64,000 nt of DNA from Marsupella aquatica (GCA_973895155.1 OZ316896.1:23002001-23066000), one strand, 5' to 3'. Positions 11,939-24,902 are shown, counted from the stretch's first letter. A program made the numbers and translations. Notes: generated by a model not told the origin, from the sequence alone.

Positions 11939-13777
11939 AAGCATTGAACGGATTGGGCGTCTTTGGTACAGGTGAAAGCAGTTCTGAATACATTACTTAT
12001 CGCCAGGTGCAAGCCCCATCATCCAAGCTTACCCGGACCAACAGCTGCTCTCGATTCTTCTGTTCAGAGTACTGTGCAATGCCATAAAGACACGATTGTG
12101 ACTCAGTGGAATGTAGATGAAACAAAATTGTACATGGTGAAGGACAGGCTATAAAACATTTGACCGATTCTGGAAAGGATATTTTACCATGCATCATATA
12201 TGCGACATATCAGCGGAAAGCTTTCAACAAAAGTTTACTCAGGAAATCCCACCACTTGAAATTTAGTGCACTGTGGCGGAGCGTATACGTTCTCTTGTCC
12301 AAGTGAGGGCCGGAACCGGTACATTGCTGACGTAGTGCCGCAGGCATTTCACATAGATGCATATGGCGGCTTAGTAGTAACTTGTTCGCGCCATTAACAG
12401 ATTGAAGCAAGAGGCATCAAGGCTTATGGAGGAAATGGGAAGACCACCGTGGGAAACAGAGGGCTGAATGAGCTTGAGGTCTGAATGAGCTTGCTTGCAC
12501 AAACAAGGCGTCTTTTTGTAAAATGGAGGTCAGCAGGTCAAGCACATTGATATGTGAGGAAGCTTTTGCAGAAGACATGAAAGGAATTTTGTTGAGGACA
12601 AAGGAGTTTAAGGGTAGAAGGAGGGCATCCCCATATTGAAGGGTACAGCCCTGCGGGTGCCTCTCCCAAATGTATGTTCGCACGATTTGATCCTTTGGCC
12701 AATTATGTTGGAACTGCTTTACGCTTTGAATTTTATGGATTTATACCACCACTGGAACTATACAAGAGAGAACTGCCCAAAATCTCTTCCTGTTTTCCAG
12801 ATTTCAGTCCCTGGTCGTCTCTAAGATGACAGTGCTCCACAATTTCAGGAAAATGGTGCTTTGAGCTGTGGTAATACCAGAACTTGCTGGTCACAGCGGC
12901 TGTTTAAGGACTCCTTTGTTTACAGAAAGGAAGTTGCCCTCTGGGTGGTCCTCGAAATATACTGGTATCTAATGATACTTTTTGTATCAGGCAAACATCT
13001 GGATTCGGTTGCTCAAGAAAAAAGCATACAATCCAGAACAATAATCCAGTTCTTACTTCAATGTGATGGTACCAGTCAGAGTCTTCCATGATTTCGACAG
13101 TTCCATGGTGCCAGATAACAATTACGGATGGCTAGCTAACTGTTATCAACGTTCCACGTATAATAGGGATAATATTAGTACTTTTGAAAGTTCAATGCCA
13201 AGTGAATGAGCACAACCAATCAAAGATTCTGTACCAGTGCGACAGTTTTGATCTGCCCAAATGACGGAGTTACTGACTCAAAGTTGCATTCCGTTTATGA
13301 CAAATGGACAACCAAAACAGAATCCTAACTTTAAACTACTCAGGAGCAAATTATACTGCTAGTCAAAACTTGCACTACAGGAATATGACGAACAACATCA
13401 AAGATGGCCCCGGGTCCAGTTGAATTCCGTGCTACGTGTTGTTTCGGTGATAATCATGTCTCTACCCTAAATTTCTCCGTTTCCTTAATTTTCTTGTTTT
13501 GGGGAAACAACATGATCCAATTTGCTGAAAGGAAACACGATGCAAAGAGAGGCTAGAAAAACCTAAAGAACACAAAATGAGCCATCTCGCCTACTATTTG
13601 AACATATTCGGCAGGACCAGAATGCAGCTCGATTTGGTCAACAATCTGAACTATGTTCTCCAGCGACTGAAGTGAAAATGGTTCACGATCAAGGTATAGA
13701 CATGATGAGTCGGCTCAAGCACCATCAAGTGAACTGGCTTACCCTACTATATGATGAGAATATCTAGGCTACCCTGA
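11939..13777. other. Intergenic region between convergent FBL11 and SDE2
   Basis: This region carries the 3' ends of the two convergent genes. I recognise no further gene, RNA or element. The short open frames lack splice support and protein-like composition. Confidence 0.6.
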
Positions 13778-16026
13778 CTACTTCTTCTTCGAAGCTTTGC
13801 CAGATGGTTTGGAGAAAAGTGATTTGTCTAGTTTTTCTACTGGGGTGGTTTTAAGTAAAAACAGCCTAGCTGCACGTTCTGAAAGACTGCCTCCGCATTT
13901 TAACCCCCTGTTCTGCAACTCTGTCTTCAGCCTCTCCAAACCAAGAACCTGTGACACACAACGAAAGGTTGTCACTTCAGGCAACCAAAGTACAGTAGGT
14001 AGGCACGTATGGGCTACTCTCGCTTTGGACAAGCAGTCTTGAGGAGATTGTACACTAGTACAGCGACAGTAGATGCAAATGTCTACTCTGTGAAAGATAC
14101 TCTGTGAAAGAAGTAGACTGAGATAGAACAGCTATACAAAATGAGTTATCTGATTCAAGAGTTTATAACCTACCTCCAAATGTTTCGATGTGTTGTAGTT
14201 CTCAAAGTCCACAGCTCTTGCGACATCGTTCTCCACTCTCGAACTAGGAACACCAACAGGGGAGGCCTCAACAGTCCCGTCGGAAACGCTAGGGATTTGA
14301 CACTCAGTGTCCATCCTGGTGAAGGTTGACTGCTCAATAACCTCATTGCCAGTGCTCGAGTCTGGGGAACCTCTGGACGGTTCTGGATACTCGAGAGTAA
14401 TCTCTACAGCTTCCGATGAACGAGTTTGGACAAGGGTCTCCACGCTGCTTTCTTGCTCGTGAACCCTTTTAGAGAGATCTGCAACTTCATCAGAGCTGGA
14501 AGACCCAGCCTCATCTTTTGTGGAGCACGATGCACTAGCCTCACCTTTATCGGAGCTACTGGAGCCCGGCTCATCATTGTTAAAAGAGGAAGGACCAGCA
14601 CCGTCTTCTTCATCAGAATCCTCTTCCTCGTCCTCCTCCAATTCCGGACTCCTGAATATAACATGACCGGAAATAAGGATTGGGTTCGAATTTCAATGCC
14701 AAAATATGAATGAACTAAACCTGTGACCCTAGAAGGTAAAAGGAAGATCCCACCCGACCGAAGTACGCCATTTAGTTCTTTCACTGTAGAGAAACATCCC
14801 CGACAACGATAGGTTGTCAAGGAAGAAACCTAAACCAATAAGACCCCTAATATCAAGCAGTCAAATCCAGGTCGGCAAAGACTATCAATAGCGACAAATT
14901 TAGAATCAGAATGTCTGCATAAAATGGATGAAATGAAATGAAGGAATGAAATCGTTGAAATAAACGAATGACTATATGATTGAAGAAAATGGTTAAAATG
15001 ACTGAACGAATAACTAAAATGGTTGCATGAATTACTAAACCCCATAAAACATGCGAGACTTAATAATTCAACTTGTTAAGGTCAAGCTTCGGCTGACAGG
15101 ACCTTCTGTGGGTTTTTGATCTCCAATTCCATTATGTCAATTTTAGCACTTCAACTTAATAGAAAGCTGCTTATTTAGAATTCTGTCAGGGATGGAGGTG
15201 CATTCTCTCTAGACCCGGCAGTACAGCGGAACTTAGCCTGCGGACACTAAACTCTGTAATCTACAGTGGGATTTGAATCCCTGACCAGAGAAAGCAAACA
15301 GTAGAATCAACTTCTCAGGCTGGGAGCAGATCCAAAGAGAGGGGATAAGTAACAAGGCGAGCTGCAAGAGTAAATGGAGAGGATAGAGGCGGCTTACCAT
15401 CTACGATGCCTCTTCACCTCGTTTTCCACAGCCAAAACCTTCTTCCTCTTTAAGCTCACTGCCAATTTCGCACCTTCGGCAAGGCCATCCTGCACCGCTG
15501 AGCCGATCTCTTCCCTCACTACTAAGCTCTCCTCCCTGAACTTCTGCAGCTCTTTTTCCATCCCTTTGTCCTCTTCCTCCACCTTCCTCTGCTTCTTCAG
15601 GAAATCTTCCGCCGTCTTCTCCAATTCTCTCTCCTTGGCATCCGACTTCCAATCTTTGAGCTTCTTCTCCGCATTAACGTGGCGGAGCCTCCTCCCACTC
15701 ATGTCGCGACAGGCATCGAAATTGCTGGTTTTCTTCTGTCCCGCTTTGGTCGCCGCACCTCTCAGAAGAGATCCGAAACCTCCCTTTCCGCCTCGCAATC
15801 GCAGCAACAAAGTGCACGACGGGAAAAACCCGTCGGCTCCAGCAACCAGACAGCTCCCGCTGCCCAGCTCTCGTGTTCCTGACACCAACCGTTGCAGATC
15901 TCCAGGAACGCCCTCGCTGGCAGCCAACTTCGACTTCACATCCTCACAAGAAACCTGCCTCGATGTAAAACGCAAGCATCGAGTCTTCCCATCCAAATTC
16001 CTCACCAGCATCTGAAACATCGCCAT
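13778..16026 (-). CDS. SDE2: SDE2-type splicing/genome-stability factor
   Basis: Three exons (15398-16026, 14174-14651, 13778-13948) join in frame to give 425 residues. The N-terminus is a ubiquitin-like fold ([14 protein letters not shown]), ending at about residues 78-84 in [10 protein letters not shown]. In SDE2 proteins this is the processing site, where cleavage after GG leaves a C-terminal fragment starting with Lys. A coiled-coil-rich, Lys/Glu-rich region follows, then an acidic Ser/Glu linker (exon 2, [11 protein letters not shown]). A C-terminal SAP-like motif ([20 protein letters not shown]) is followed by a basic tail. The order matches SDE2, which acts in pre-mRNA splicing and, in animals, replication-stress control. 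Junction codons (TG/G, GAG/GTT) keep the frame. I chose the start at 16026, where SDE2 proteins normally begin; an in-frame ATG at 16095 would add 23 residues. Confidence 0.92.
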
Positions 16027-16749
16027 CTTCTTTGCTCTCCTCCGCGACCTCCGCCACACCCAGCAGCGATTGCAGAAATTGTCTCTGCTCTTCAAATCCT
16101 AGATTCTAGCTCGTGAGAAAGCCGTAGTCAGAAGTAAACCCTAAAAACGCACGAAACGCTTTCCCAATCTAGAAATGCGAATAATCATCGGTAACAACCG
16201 ACTACGGGATCGACACGGAGCAAAATTGAACAAACCAGTGCTCTTTAGCAAAGTTGCAGAACCCTAACTCCGTCAGAATCTCATCAGAACTTCGATCGAG
16301 AGTGAAAATGCACACAATTCAACCAATTGAATGGTATTCCTGTTCAAGTATCGAAGAGAGATGCAATTGGCCTCAAACTTGACAACAAAACAACCCAAAC
16401 ACGGAGGCACGAGGATTGAAAGGCACGAATGCTTACCAGAAACAACAATCCGGCTCCTCAAAACGTGCTTGACAGCTTGAAACGCGTTCGTCGTTGGTCA
16501 GGAGCGCCCCTTTCTTTCTCGTCCTTCGAGCCTAAATGGCGATGAGGCTTCGCACCATGGGAATGATGATCGACGGAGAGTGTGGAGTGTCGAGCGCTCC
16601 TCTAGTCAAGAGCTGCAATCAGGAGAAATTGCTGTCGTTGGCGTTGGGTGTTTCGTATCTTGAAAAGCTACACCCCATAACTTATCGAGCTTTTATCTCC
16701 CTTGGCATTCGGTTTCCTGTCCACGTGGAGAGGAATAAGTACAGTAGTT

Positions 16750-16880
16750 TTCTCTCTCTGTGTGATGGTTTTCATTCCTTTTAGTCACTTCTTCCTGGTG
16801 TGAAGGTTTTAATTCCTTTTAGACGCTTGTTCCTCTCCGTGTGAAGGTTTTAATTCCTTTTAGTCACTTATTCCCATGAC
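16750..16880. repeat. Short tandem repeat, about 40-bp unit, three copies
   Basis: Three diverged copies of GGTTTTAATTCCTTTTAG plus a Cys/Thr-rich spacer follow each other. Confidence 0.8.
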
Positions 16881-16889
16881 CCCTACCTT

Positions 16890-17460
16890 GAAAAGTAAAT
16901 GAAAAAGATTTGCATAATAAAATTTATATGTTATTTTGGTTTAGTCTTTGTCCCATCCTTGTTTTTTGTCCATACTCATTTCAGTTTTGTCTTTATTAAA
17001 GTTGATGTCCCTTTTGTTCATACTCATTTTAAAATTTTGACTTGTTGAGTCTCATTATCAGTTTTGTCTCTATTGGGAGTTATGGTCTAAAGGTTTCACT
17101 CTAGATCTATGCACTTAACTTACTTAAGAGTAGAATTAAGTTGGCGCTTTTACAATAGGATTCCTCTTGTGTGAATTTTAATTTCTGACTAGCCCCATGA
17201 CCCCTTCTTTTGAACATAAATAGATATGAGAAAAAAATTTGAACAATAAAATTTATATGCTATTTGTTAGTCTTTGCCCCATCCTTATTTTTTCTTTTTT
17301 GTCTTTATCTAAACTCAATGTCACTTTTGTCCATCTTTATTTAATGTCAATGTCACTTTTATCCATCTTGATTTAAAATTTTGATTTTAATGAACCTCAT
17401 TACTAGTTTTGTCTGTATTGGGGGTTACGGTCTAGAGGCTTCAGTCTAGACCTATGCCCT
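16890..17460. repeat. Diverged direct repeat about 320 bp apart
   Basis: The segments at about 16895-17140 and 17215-17460 align, sharing AATAAAATTTATATG, then TAGTCTTTG and CCCATCCTT. This is an old local duplication in AT-rich DNA. Confidence 0.75.
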
Positions 17461-19359
17461 TAAAAGTAGACTTTAGTTGGCGCTTTTATAGTAAGATTGC
17501 AATTACTAGCCTGAGTACACCTTCTTTGAACATGAATAGACATTAGGATACAAAAGGAGTCCCAGTAGCACATTAAAATATGACATATATGATGTACGAT
17601 ATTGTTTGATACCATGATAAACCTCATTGTTGTTTTTAAATCAGTGAGTGCACATTGTATATATATTACCACATTTTGATTTTGACTACCGGCAGGGATA
17701 GAAAAGTGTATACCCTTGATGACAACAACTGGCCTCTTGACAGTAACTAACCTCTTTACAGGCAGCATCGGTAATCCATCGACTCTCCTCACATGTGGCC
17801 CCTACTCCACCAACTCTCTTCACAGGTGGCTTTATTGTTGACTGCAGTGCACTACTCCTGGCACTACTCCACCCTCATATTCACCCCCACTACTAATAAA
17901 TTATGGCCCCCTAAGTCTTGAATATAAATAGAGACCAAAATAATAACTATATTGAGGATTACTAGATTGTAGCAGCTGTTCTAAAGCACAAATAGTACTT
18001 TGACATCTTTTCTAATTTCTTTACTACTTTGCGACTTTTTCTGAGCACTGGTTAAGTTAACTCATGTGCGATTAACTCAACTCACCCGAAGGTCTAAAAC
18101 ACACAATTGGGCAGACTACATTGCTCTATATCTAACCTGGCTCAACATGAGTCCAGCCCAAGATCAAACCCCTTCAAAAAAAAGTATGAGTTGAGCCTCC
18201 CACTCTGGTCGCCAAAGGAGTTTAGTCCCAATGGCATCTTGCTAGACTGTTCAGACAGTCCAAACCATGAGAGAGGGGCCCTGTTAAATCCAAACTTGTG
18301 CAAGAATTTGATATCTTCAGTTGTGTTTCTCTAAACGCTAAATGCTAGCTCTCTGGTCTTCCTCAGGTTTTTTTTATGTCTTCTCCCCTCTATTGGCTTC
18401 GGGTTGTTGGCCTTTGGGATCCTGTCTGTAGGTATGGCCTTTTTGTTCTCTAACAGTGTTTTATATATGCGTGCTCAAGTTTCTTGTGTTGTTCTTCCCC
18501 AGGCCTTGCAGTTAGACAGTGCACATCCATAAGTGCAAACCCTGGATAATTGCAAGGCATATGGATTGTCCCATTTTCTCCCAACCAATTTGCACATTAG
18601 TGCAAGAGGCTCCACTGAATGACAAATATGTAATTGCAAACCCTTCTTTATAAGTGTACATGTACAATTATGGACACAAAATCCGACATAACACTCTCAT
18701 GGATAAGTGCATACCAGGTTTATATGCATGCAAAGTTTGACAATGTGTGCTCATCATGTAGTCAAAACTGCATTTAGTCCAAGATCATTGTCTTCCCACA
18801 AGTGTGCACTTACGAAGAGTACACTGTACTGACAGCATGAGCAAGGCTCTGCCTTCATTTCAGAGGTGAGAGGTAGTCGAATTCCACTTCACTGGAAAGT
18901 CTTTGCCACCCTGGGCAAAAATTAGCCAGGCTTTTGCTTCCACTAGCCAGTTTCCCACCTACAAGTTTTGCACCTAACCATAGACAAAACTAGCCAGAAT
19001 TTGACTGCAGTAGTGACCTGGAGTGGTAGTTGTTATAGTCAACAAATGTCTGAAGGGTTTGTGACTATCATTGAGCACCAGTGAATAATTAAATGACACT
19101 GCATGCACAATAACCCGCGCTGGTCATCTGCATGTTAGGGGGGACTGTCCAAGACTTCCCCCTTTTTCCACATTCCACTCACTCATCTACTCTACCGTGC
19201 CAGTCTTCAGGAAAAAATAATTCTTTTAATGGTGGCACATGATGGTCGATCCAGGTTTTGTCATGGCTAGTGGGGGTGTAACAAAGGACACCTTTTGTTT
19301 TTGCAGTATTTCATATACTTACAAAACTAGCTAGGGAGACATAAATCGGAAGACATGAA

Positions 19360-19565
19360 TCCAGGAAATTTGAATAATAAAGACTATTCTTTGCATCTTC
19401 TCGGTTCATGCACAAGTAAGAAACTAATATAAGAGAGTTTAATAATAAGGACTATTCTTTGCATATTTTCTGTTCATGTAAAGTAAGAAATTAATATAAG
19501 AGAGTTTAATAATAATGACTATTCTTTGCACCTTCTCCGTTCATGAACAAGTTAGAAATTAATGA
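19360..19565. repeat. Tandem repeat, about 75-bp unit, three copies
   Basis: Three copies each hold AGACTATTCTTTGCA-like sequence, then TTCATG and a TTAATATAAGAGAG segment. They differ by small substitutions. Confidence 0.85.
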
Positions 19566-19689
19566 AGTGTCGGCTAGGTGATAGCACAGAGGGAAATATT
19601 ATTTTGCCTTTTACTAAAGAATACCATGTGCAGCTCACAAACGCGTGACATACTCCAATATTTGGGTTGCTCCTCATGGAGTGCTAAAA

Positions 19690-19790
19690 AGAAGTCAACT
19701 GGCTTACGTGAGTTGGGTAGAGGATTAGTTTGGAACTGAAAGGTCCCAGGTTCAATCCCCCTTCCACACACATGGGGTGTGGAAGATATA
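19690..19790 (+). mobile_element. tRNA-derived SINE-like sequence
   Basis: An A-box-like GTGAGTTGGGTAGAGGATTA precedes a B-box-like GGTTCAATCC at tRNA-like spacing. The B-box flank (AGGTCCCAGGTTCAATCCCC) is shared with copies near 25.03, 35.12 and 57.05 kb. It has no full cloverleaf, so it is a SINE head and not a tRNA gene. Confidence 0.6.
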
Positions 19791-20269
19791 TGTGTGTGGG
19801 TGTGATGGGTTTTGTGGGTTTAAGGTTTAGGGTTGTGGATGGGAGTTCTCAATATATATCCCCTGGCTTATATCCCCTGGCTCTCGGCCCCTGGTTGTCC
19901 ATTTGTGACCCTGATTTAATCTTCTCCCCCTCCTAGTCGGATCTTGAGGGCTCACCCTGAAATGGGATCCCTACAATGAATGTATGTCACTATTGGAGTG
20001 AAGAGAGACTACTACACTAAGTGTTCTTCCTCAGTTCTTCAATATCCAAACTAAATAAATAGATCTAGTAAAAAGGACTATTCCTTGAATTTTCTCCCTT
20101 CTCTGTTCATGCACTTGAAGGTGACATTCTCAACCACGGCAAAATAGAAACCCTCTTCCTTTGTTATGATTGGTCTTACTTTTCTTTCCCTTGTTTAGTG
20201 TTTGTACTCTTTGGACCTCTTTTTCTTTCCTTTCATTCTACTTTGTTTTCTTCCTCATTTATCAATTTT

Positions 20270-20515
20270 GTTGGAAGTTTTTTCTTCTAAAAAATGATTA
20301 AAAACAACTACTTTAGTCTGGCATGGGTAAAAACTAATTTTTCCTGATTTATAAATTTTGGTGGAAGTTGCTCTTCTTAAAAATGATTAAAAAAACTACT
20401 TTAGTCTGGCATGGGTAAAAACTACTTTTTCCTGATTTTTATAAATTTTGGTGTAAGTGGCTCTTCTTAAAAATGATTAAAAACGACTACTTTATTCTGG
20501 CATGGGTAAAAACCT
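20270..20515. repeat. Tandem repeat, about 85-bp unit, three copies
   Basis: Each copy contains TAAAAATGATTAAAAA, then ACTACTTTA and CTGGCATGGGTAAAAAC. It lies directly before the leader of the elongase region. Confidence 0.85.
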
Positions 20516-20609
20516 CCTCTGGCACGGGTGATGGAAATCGGACGGGTAGCCGAGGAGGAGGGAGAGCCGGTGAGCCGTGACCGAGGAGGAGGGAGAACCA
20601 AGGAAAAAG

Positions 20610-20774
20610 ATGCATTTATTTAGTCTTCTTGTGGCGGTGCAATTAATAGTGTCTCTTATTGTATCCACACCTTCCCTCAGCAGCAGCAGCGAGCTTCTCA
20701 GTTCTCAGCCTCCTCTCACCGAGCACAATCAGACTCCATTAGCAAGGCGTGCATGGCATGGCTTGGTAATGTAA
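20610..20774 (+). CDS. Possible small secreted peptide or upstream ORF
   Basis: This frame of 54 codons starts MHLFSLLVAVQLIVSLIVST, a plausible signal peptide, then is Ser-rich and ends in LARRAWHGLVM. It lies about 390 bp upstream of the elongase start on the same strand. It may be a small secreted-peptide gene, an upstream ORF in the elongase leader, or chance. No family is recognised. Confidence 0.25.
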   Translation: MHLFSLLVAVQLIVSLIVSTPSLSSSSELLSSQPPLTEHNQTPLARRAWHGLVM

Positions 20775-21160
20775 TGTAGCCAAGGATTCTCTCACGAGAA
20801 AGATGGTCTGTCATTAGCTTTGATCCCTCTCTAGACGTAGAGAACTCGTCTCATGAGCTGAAGAGTGGCATGTCTCAGTAGAAAGCTTGCATGATAAGTA
20901 GGGCCGTCCATAGCTGCTCGGGTAATGTGACTTCGTTCGTGAGAGGAAGCAGAGGAGGATCGAGGAGCATCAGGTTTTAGTAGCTCTGTGCAGTTTGTGG
21001 TTGATGGACAAATGCTCCTTTGAGACGAGCTGCAGGGGATCGAGGTTGGAGCTTTGGCAGGAGTGTCTTCTTGCTTTTGTTCATCAGATCCGACTGGATT
21101 AAGGTAATGCGATTTTGAGAACGAAAGGGGCAGAGGATCGAGTGGGGAGGCGGGGGGAAA

Positions 21161-22036
21161 ATGGGGCTGTTCGAGGCGGTGGACGGGGTGATCTCCAATG
21201 TGATCTTCACTGGGTTTGAAAAGGTACTCGGAAGGAAGCTGAGCGAGTCGAATGTCACAAAGGGGCTCCCCTTCGTGGACAGCCCAACTCCCATTGTGCT
21301 TGGCTTATCCTGTTACCTTGCGTTCGTCATCACGGGACTACTCGTGATCAAGGCTCAGAATCTGAAGCCCAGAGCCAAGGAGCCGCTTACTCTGAAAGTC
21401 TTCGTCATCTTCCACAATACCTGTTGCTTTCTTCTCAGCCTCTACATGTGCTTGGGCATCATTCGGCAGGCCATCTTGAACCGGTACTCGTTCTGGGGCA
21501 ACGCATATAACCCTAAGCAGATTGAAATGGCTCACCTGATCTACATTTTCTACATGTCGAAGTACATTGAGTTCTTGGACACGGTCATCATGATTCTCAA
21601 GTCCAGTACCCGACAAATCACAGTGCTGCATGTTTACCATCATGCCTCTATTTCTTTTATTTGGTGGGTAATTGCTTACCATGCTCCAGGTGGGGAAGCC
21701 TATTTCTCAGCTGCCTTGAACTCTGGAGTCCATGTGGCCATGTACCTCTACTATCTGCTAGCTGCAACTCTGGGAAAGGATGAGAAAGTGCGTCGAAAAT
21801 ACCTCTGGTGGGGCAAATACTTGACGCAATTGCAGATGTTCCAGTTCTGTTTGAACTTGTTGCAGGCGTACACAAACCTTAAGAATGATGCCCCTTACCC
21901 GCGATTTCTGTCCACGATTTTGTTTTACTACATGATCTCTCTGCTGGTCCTGTTTGCCAATTTCTATGTTCACAAATACATTTTTGGATCCGAGAAGAAG
22001 GATCGGAAGGTTCGGAAAGCCAGCAAGGCGGAATGA
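21161..22036 (+). CDS. ELO-type fatty-acid elongase (PUFA elongase)
   Basis: Intronless, 291 residues, the usual length for the family. It is the condensing enzyme of ER fatty-acid elongation, adding two carbons from malonyl-CoA. Hallmarks are visible: KYIEFLDT (134-141), the histidine box HVYHH (157-161), MYLYY (194-198) and TQLQMFQF (222-229). There are about six to seven hydrophobic segments and a Lys-rich C-terminus (KKDRKVRKASKAE) suited to ER retention. The HVYHH box with these neighbours is typical of PUFA elongases in mosses, liverworts and algae, which extend delta-6 or delta-5 C18/C20 acids. Seed-plant ELO-like proteins differ here. The substrate cannot be told from sequence alone. 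It is convergent with the DVR gene. Confidence 0.93.
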   Translation: MGLFEAVDGVISNVIFTGFEKVLGRKLSESNVTKGLPFVDSPTPIVLGLSCYLAFVITGLLVIKAQNLKPRAKEPLTLKVFVIFHNTCCFLLSLYMCLGIIRQAILNRYSFWGNAYNPKQIEMAHLIYIFYMSKYIEFLDTVIMILKSSTRQITVLHVYHHASISFIWWVIAYHAPGGEAYFSAALNSGVHVAMYLYYLLAATLGKDEKVRRKYLWWGKYLTQLQMFQFCLNLLQAYTNLKNDAPYPRFLSTILFYYMISLLVLFANFYVHKYIFGSEKKDRKVRKASKAE

Positions 22037-23588
22037 GGTTTCTTCCCCGAGCTGGGTTTACCCGAATATTGCACTGGAAGGTTTTCTTGGAGGATGAAGC
22101 GAAATTTGTTGTAGGCTTTCCTCTGGGCGCTTCACGTTGTTTGCTGCACTGTTTTGTGCTCCGTAAGCTAGGTCGGATGCAGTGTGAGCATTGGAAGCTT
22201 TGCAGGTTATTGCAGAGTTGATAGATTCGTTCAGCTTTAGTATCAAAGTCGAAGGTAATAGTTTCGTGCTTGGAGTTAGGGACACGGCGGCCCTTTATTC
22301 AACCGTCCACATTGTTGTGAAAGTTTGGTGATTTCAGTCACCTCACTTAAATTCTGAAATCATTAGTTTAGACACGAACGTGAGGAGGAGATCGCTCGAG
22401 GCTTTATGCGCTTCTGACAATTTTATGGGACAGTTTCCAGAAGAAAATCGAAGATGTAGCTTCAAAGGATATTTGATTTATGGAAGAGACATGTCAAGCG
22501 AATTGTATGCACTGAGAAACTTTTAATTGTCACCAATGGCTGTCTACTGCATGAGCATTTCGTTACTACTCCCTAGCCTTCGATTTGATTTGAAAATTTC
22601 GAATCCTTTGAATGACTTTTCGCGTGATTCCTACGACGTGTTCTCCTGTCCAGTAGTGACTGTCTCATCCTGGCGATGACAGCGAAGGCTACGGCAGCGA
22701 ATGTATACCATCGCTGATGAGAATCCCATCTATGACCTACCCCAGCAGCAGCAGGGAATGTGTACAATGGCTGATGAGATTCTCATATGTTAGGGGGTGC
22801 CAAAGCTGCAAGGCGGCCTTACTGGCGACTGTTTTGTCGTCTTTACAGGAGTACTTTTGCACACGAAGAATCTTAGGACAAGGAATCTGATGAAATAGGT
22901 ACAATTAACAAAGGAGAAGAATTAGAAATGCAGATATTTGCCCACAGGGCATCAAGTTTTGATCTTTCGCTTGGTTTCTGTAAAATTAAGCTTACGAGTT
23001 CCGCCCGACATTATTACACAGGCTATGCATAAAAGCCTGTTCCTGGACTTGATAATCCGAATGAAAAACAACTTCGTTACTATTGGATATCCACCGTCTG
23101 TAAAATGTTCAACCCGGTTGGTGTCCTTTGGGGCCCTGCGTTTTGTATGCTAGCTTTATGAATGGATTTCATTTTGTTCTTTCAAGGCAAAAACAAAACC
23201 CTCGATCGAATCTATGCCATTAATTTGACGACTGATCAGCCTCTTGTCGGTCAAAACTTACTTAGCCTGTGTAGTGATTGAAATGCACAAGTAGGAAGAC
23301 CTGTATTGTGGGGTGAAGTTGGAAGTGACTCAACTGAGCCAATTTTGATTTTGTCCCATGAGCTCAAAGGGCATTGCAACAGTATACAGACAGCAAATGG
23401 CTGCTGAATGAAACTCAACAACAAAAAATACTACAAGTTTCATTGAAGAAGACGATGATCTACAATTCACGTCACTTTCTTCACTACTCTAGCTAGGCAG
23501 GGCATGACTCATATACAAGGAGCACCGCCTAAGATGCCATCTATCTACATTCATACGGACATACCCTCTCATCTCAGTTCACCTTGCC
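22037..23588. other. Intergenic region between convergent elongase and DVR
   Basis: This region holds 3' untranslated and spacer DNA of two convergent genes. I see no gene, RNA or clear element. A short duplicated phrase (ATCTATGACCT-like and GCTGATGAGA repeats near 22.71-22.78 kb) is the only structure noted. Confidence 0.6.
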
Positions 23589-24902
23589 TCAGAAGACAGC
23601 CTGATCGCGGAGTTCCTGACCTACCATGCCGTCTCTTACAACCCTCTCGAAGAACTCTTCGAGTGTATCACTCCCATAGCTCGGAGTAGCATCCGCATCA
23701 TAGTCCCCAGTCTCAGGGTTCAGCACCAGCATACTCTCTGCAGCGTAGTACCTACCAATTTTCCCAAATTCAGCAGGATCTTCAAGATTGGGGAAGAGCT
23801 TTTTCCAAAAATCTAGCTGACCGATGAAAAAATCCATAATTTGTATGGGAACTTTGATAAACTTAGGCTCCTTGCCCAGAATTCTGAACAACATCTCCCC
23901 TTGCTCCAGTGGAGTCAATGCCTTTCCGGGCCCTCCAATGGGCAAGACCTCATTGACCTTCTCCTCATCTGACACACAATCAGCAATGAACCGAGCGAGA
24001 TCAGCCTCACTAATGGGCTTACAGGCAGAGAGTGCCCCATCTCCGAACATCACATACGGCCCACCCCCCTGCACGGATTTCACCTGTCCGCCCAAGCTCT
24101 TGAAAAAGGCAGTGGGCCTCACAATGCTGTAGGTACATCTTGAACCCTCTCCTTCTTCAGCCATGGCTTGGAGCTCCTCCTCAAACTTCAGCTTAGCTTT
24201 TTGAAACTCCAGGAGCGGCTTCTGAACACATATTGCCGAGAGGAGAACAAAATGGGACGCCCCCAGGGCTCTACCTGCATCCAAACTATTTCTCGTTGCA
24301 GTGTAGTCCACCAGCCAGGAGTCCTTGACTCCACCTCCCCGGCTGGCCAAGCAAGAGATCACCACATCCACCCCACCACCCCCTCGAGTGGCCTTCAGTG
24401 CATTCTCCAACGCTGTGGCGTCTGTCACGTCAGAGAAGCAGACCGTGGCGCCCGCAAGCTCTGCCTGGGTCTTTTCCTTGTCGGATTTTCCACCAATTCC
24501 GCTCTTTTCTCGAGACACAGCGACCACATTGTACCCTCTCTTCACCATCTCCTTGACCACATACTTGCCTATGTACCCGGTGGCGCCAACGATGACCACA
24601 TTGGTGTCCTTCGGGCTCTTCGTCCGGAATCCCATCGTCGCAGTCGTCTCCTTCGCTCCATCCGCCCTCACTGTCATCACCCTTCGATTCGACGTCGCTG
24701 CAGCTCGAGCTAGAGCTCCATCTCTCTTTACGTGTGACAATTGAGCTCCATTTGCTCTGAATAAGGACTTCCACGAGAGATTCAAGCTCCTCCCAGAGAA
24801 TGCAGGGATTGCAGCAGAGGTGGAGTGAGTGACGGAGACGGAGCCCGGTGTGGCCAACGGCAGGAGAGGGAGTGCTCCCACCGCCATAGCCTGCAAATCC
24901 AT
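23589..24902 (-). CDS. DVR: Divinyl chlorophyllide a 8-vinyl-reductase
   Basis: Intronless, 437 residues. It reduces the 8-vinyl group of divinyl chlorophyllide with NADPH, in the plastid, late in chlorophyll synthesis. The first 80-90 residues are Ser/Ala/Arg-rich, like a plastid transit peptide. The nucleotide-binding loop GATGYIG lies at 106-112, and the atypical SDR (NmrA-like) fold continues through [32 protein letters not shown] and [16 protein letters not shown]. These stretches are diagnostic of plant DVR. The length fits the family and no break is seen. A CT tract and a SINE-like repeat lie directly upstream (24903-25050), so the transposon may supply part of the leader or promoter. 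Confidence 0.95.
   Translation of the reverse strand: MDLQAMAVGALPLLPLATPGSVSVTHSTSAAIPAFSGRSLNLSWKSLFRANGAQLSHVKRDGALARAAATSNRRVMTVRADGAKETTATMGFRTKSPKDTNVVIVGATGYIGKYVVKEMVKRGYNVVAVSREKSGIGGKSDKEKTQAELAGATVCFSDVTDATALENALKATRGGGGVDVVISCLASRGGGVKDSWLVDYTATRNSLDAGRALGASHFVLLSAICVQKPLLEFQKAKLKFEEELQAMAEEGEGSRCTYSIVRPTAFFKSLGGQVKSVQGGGPYVMFGDGALSACKPISEADLARFIADCVSDEEKVNEVLPIGGPGKALTPLEQGEMLFRILGKEPKFIKVPIQIMDFFIGQLDFWKKLFPNLEDPAEFGKIGRYYAAESMLVLNPETGDYDADATPSYGSDTLEEFFERVVRDGMVGQELRDQAVF

Larger units (their letters stand above)
16027..21160. other. Repeat-rich intergenic region
   Basis: Five kilobases between SDE2 and the elongase hold AT-rich sequence with several local tandem and direct repeats and a SINE (listed separately), but no convincing gene. 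About 17.56-17.72 kb resembles part of the repeat found at 24951-25866 and 34211-35206. The plus-strand frame from 16536 (ATG GCG ATG AGG) faces away from SDE2 and could start a small transcript, but it lacks any recognisable domain. Confidence 0.55.

Noticed and set aside
14404-14820. 138-codon minus-strand frame overlapping SDE2 exon 2
   Set aside because: It is an alternate frame of the SDE2 acidic exon and adjoining intron. The spliced SDE2 model explains the region.
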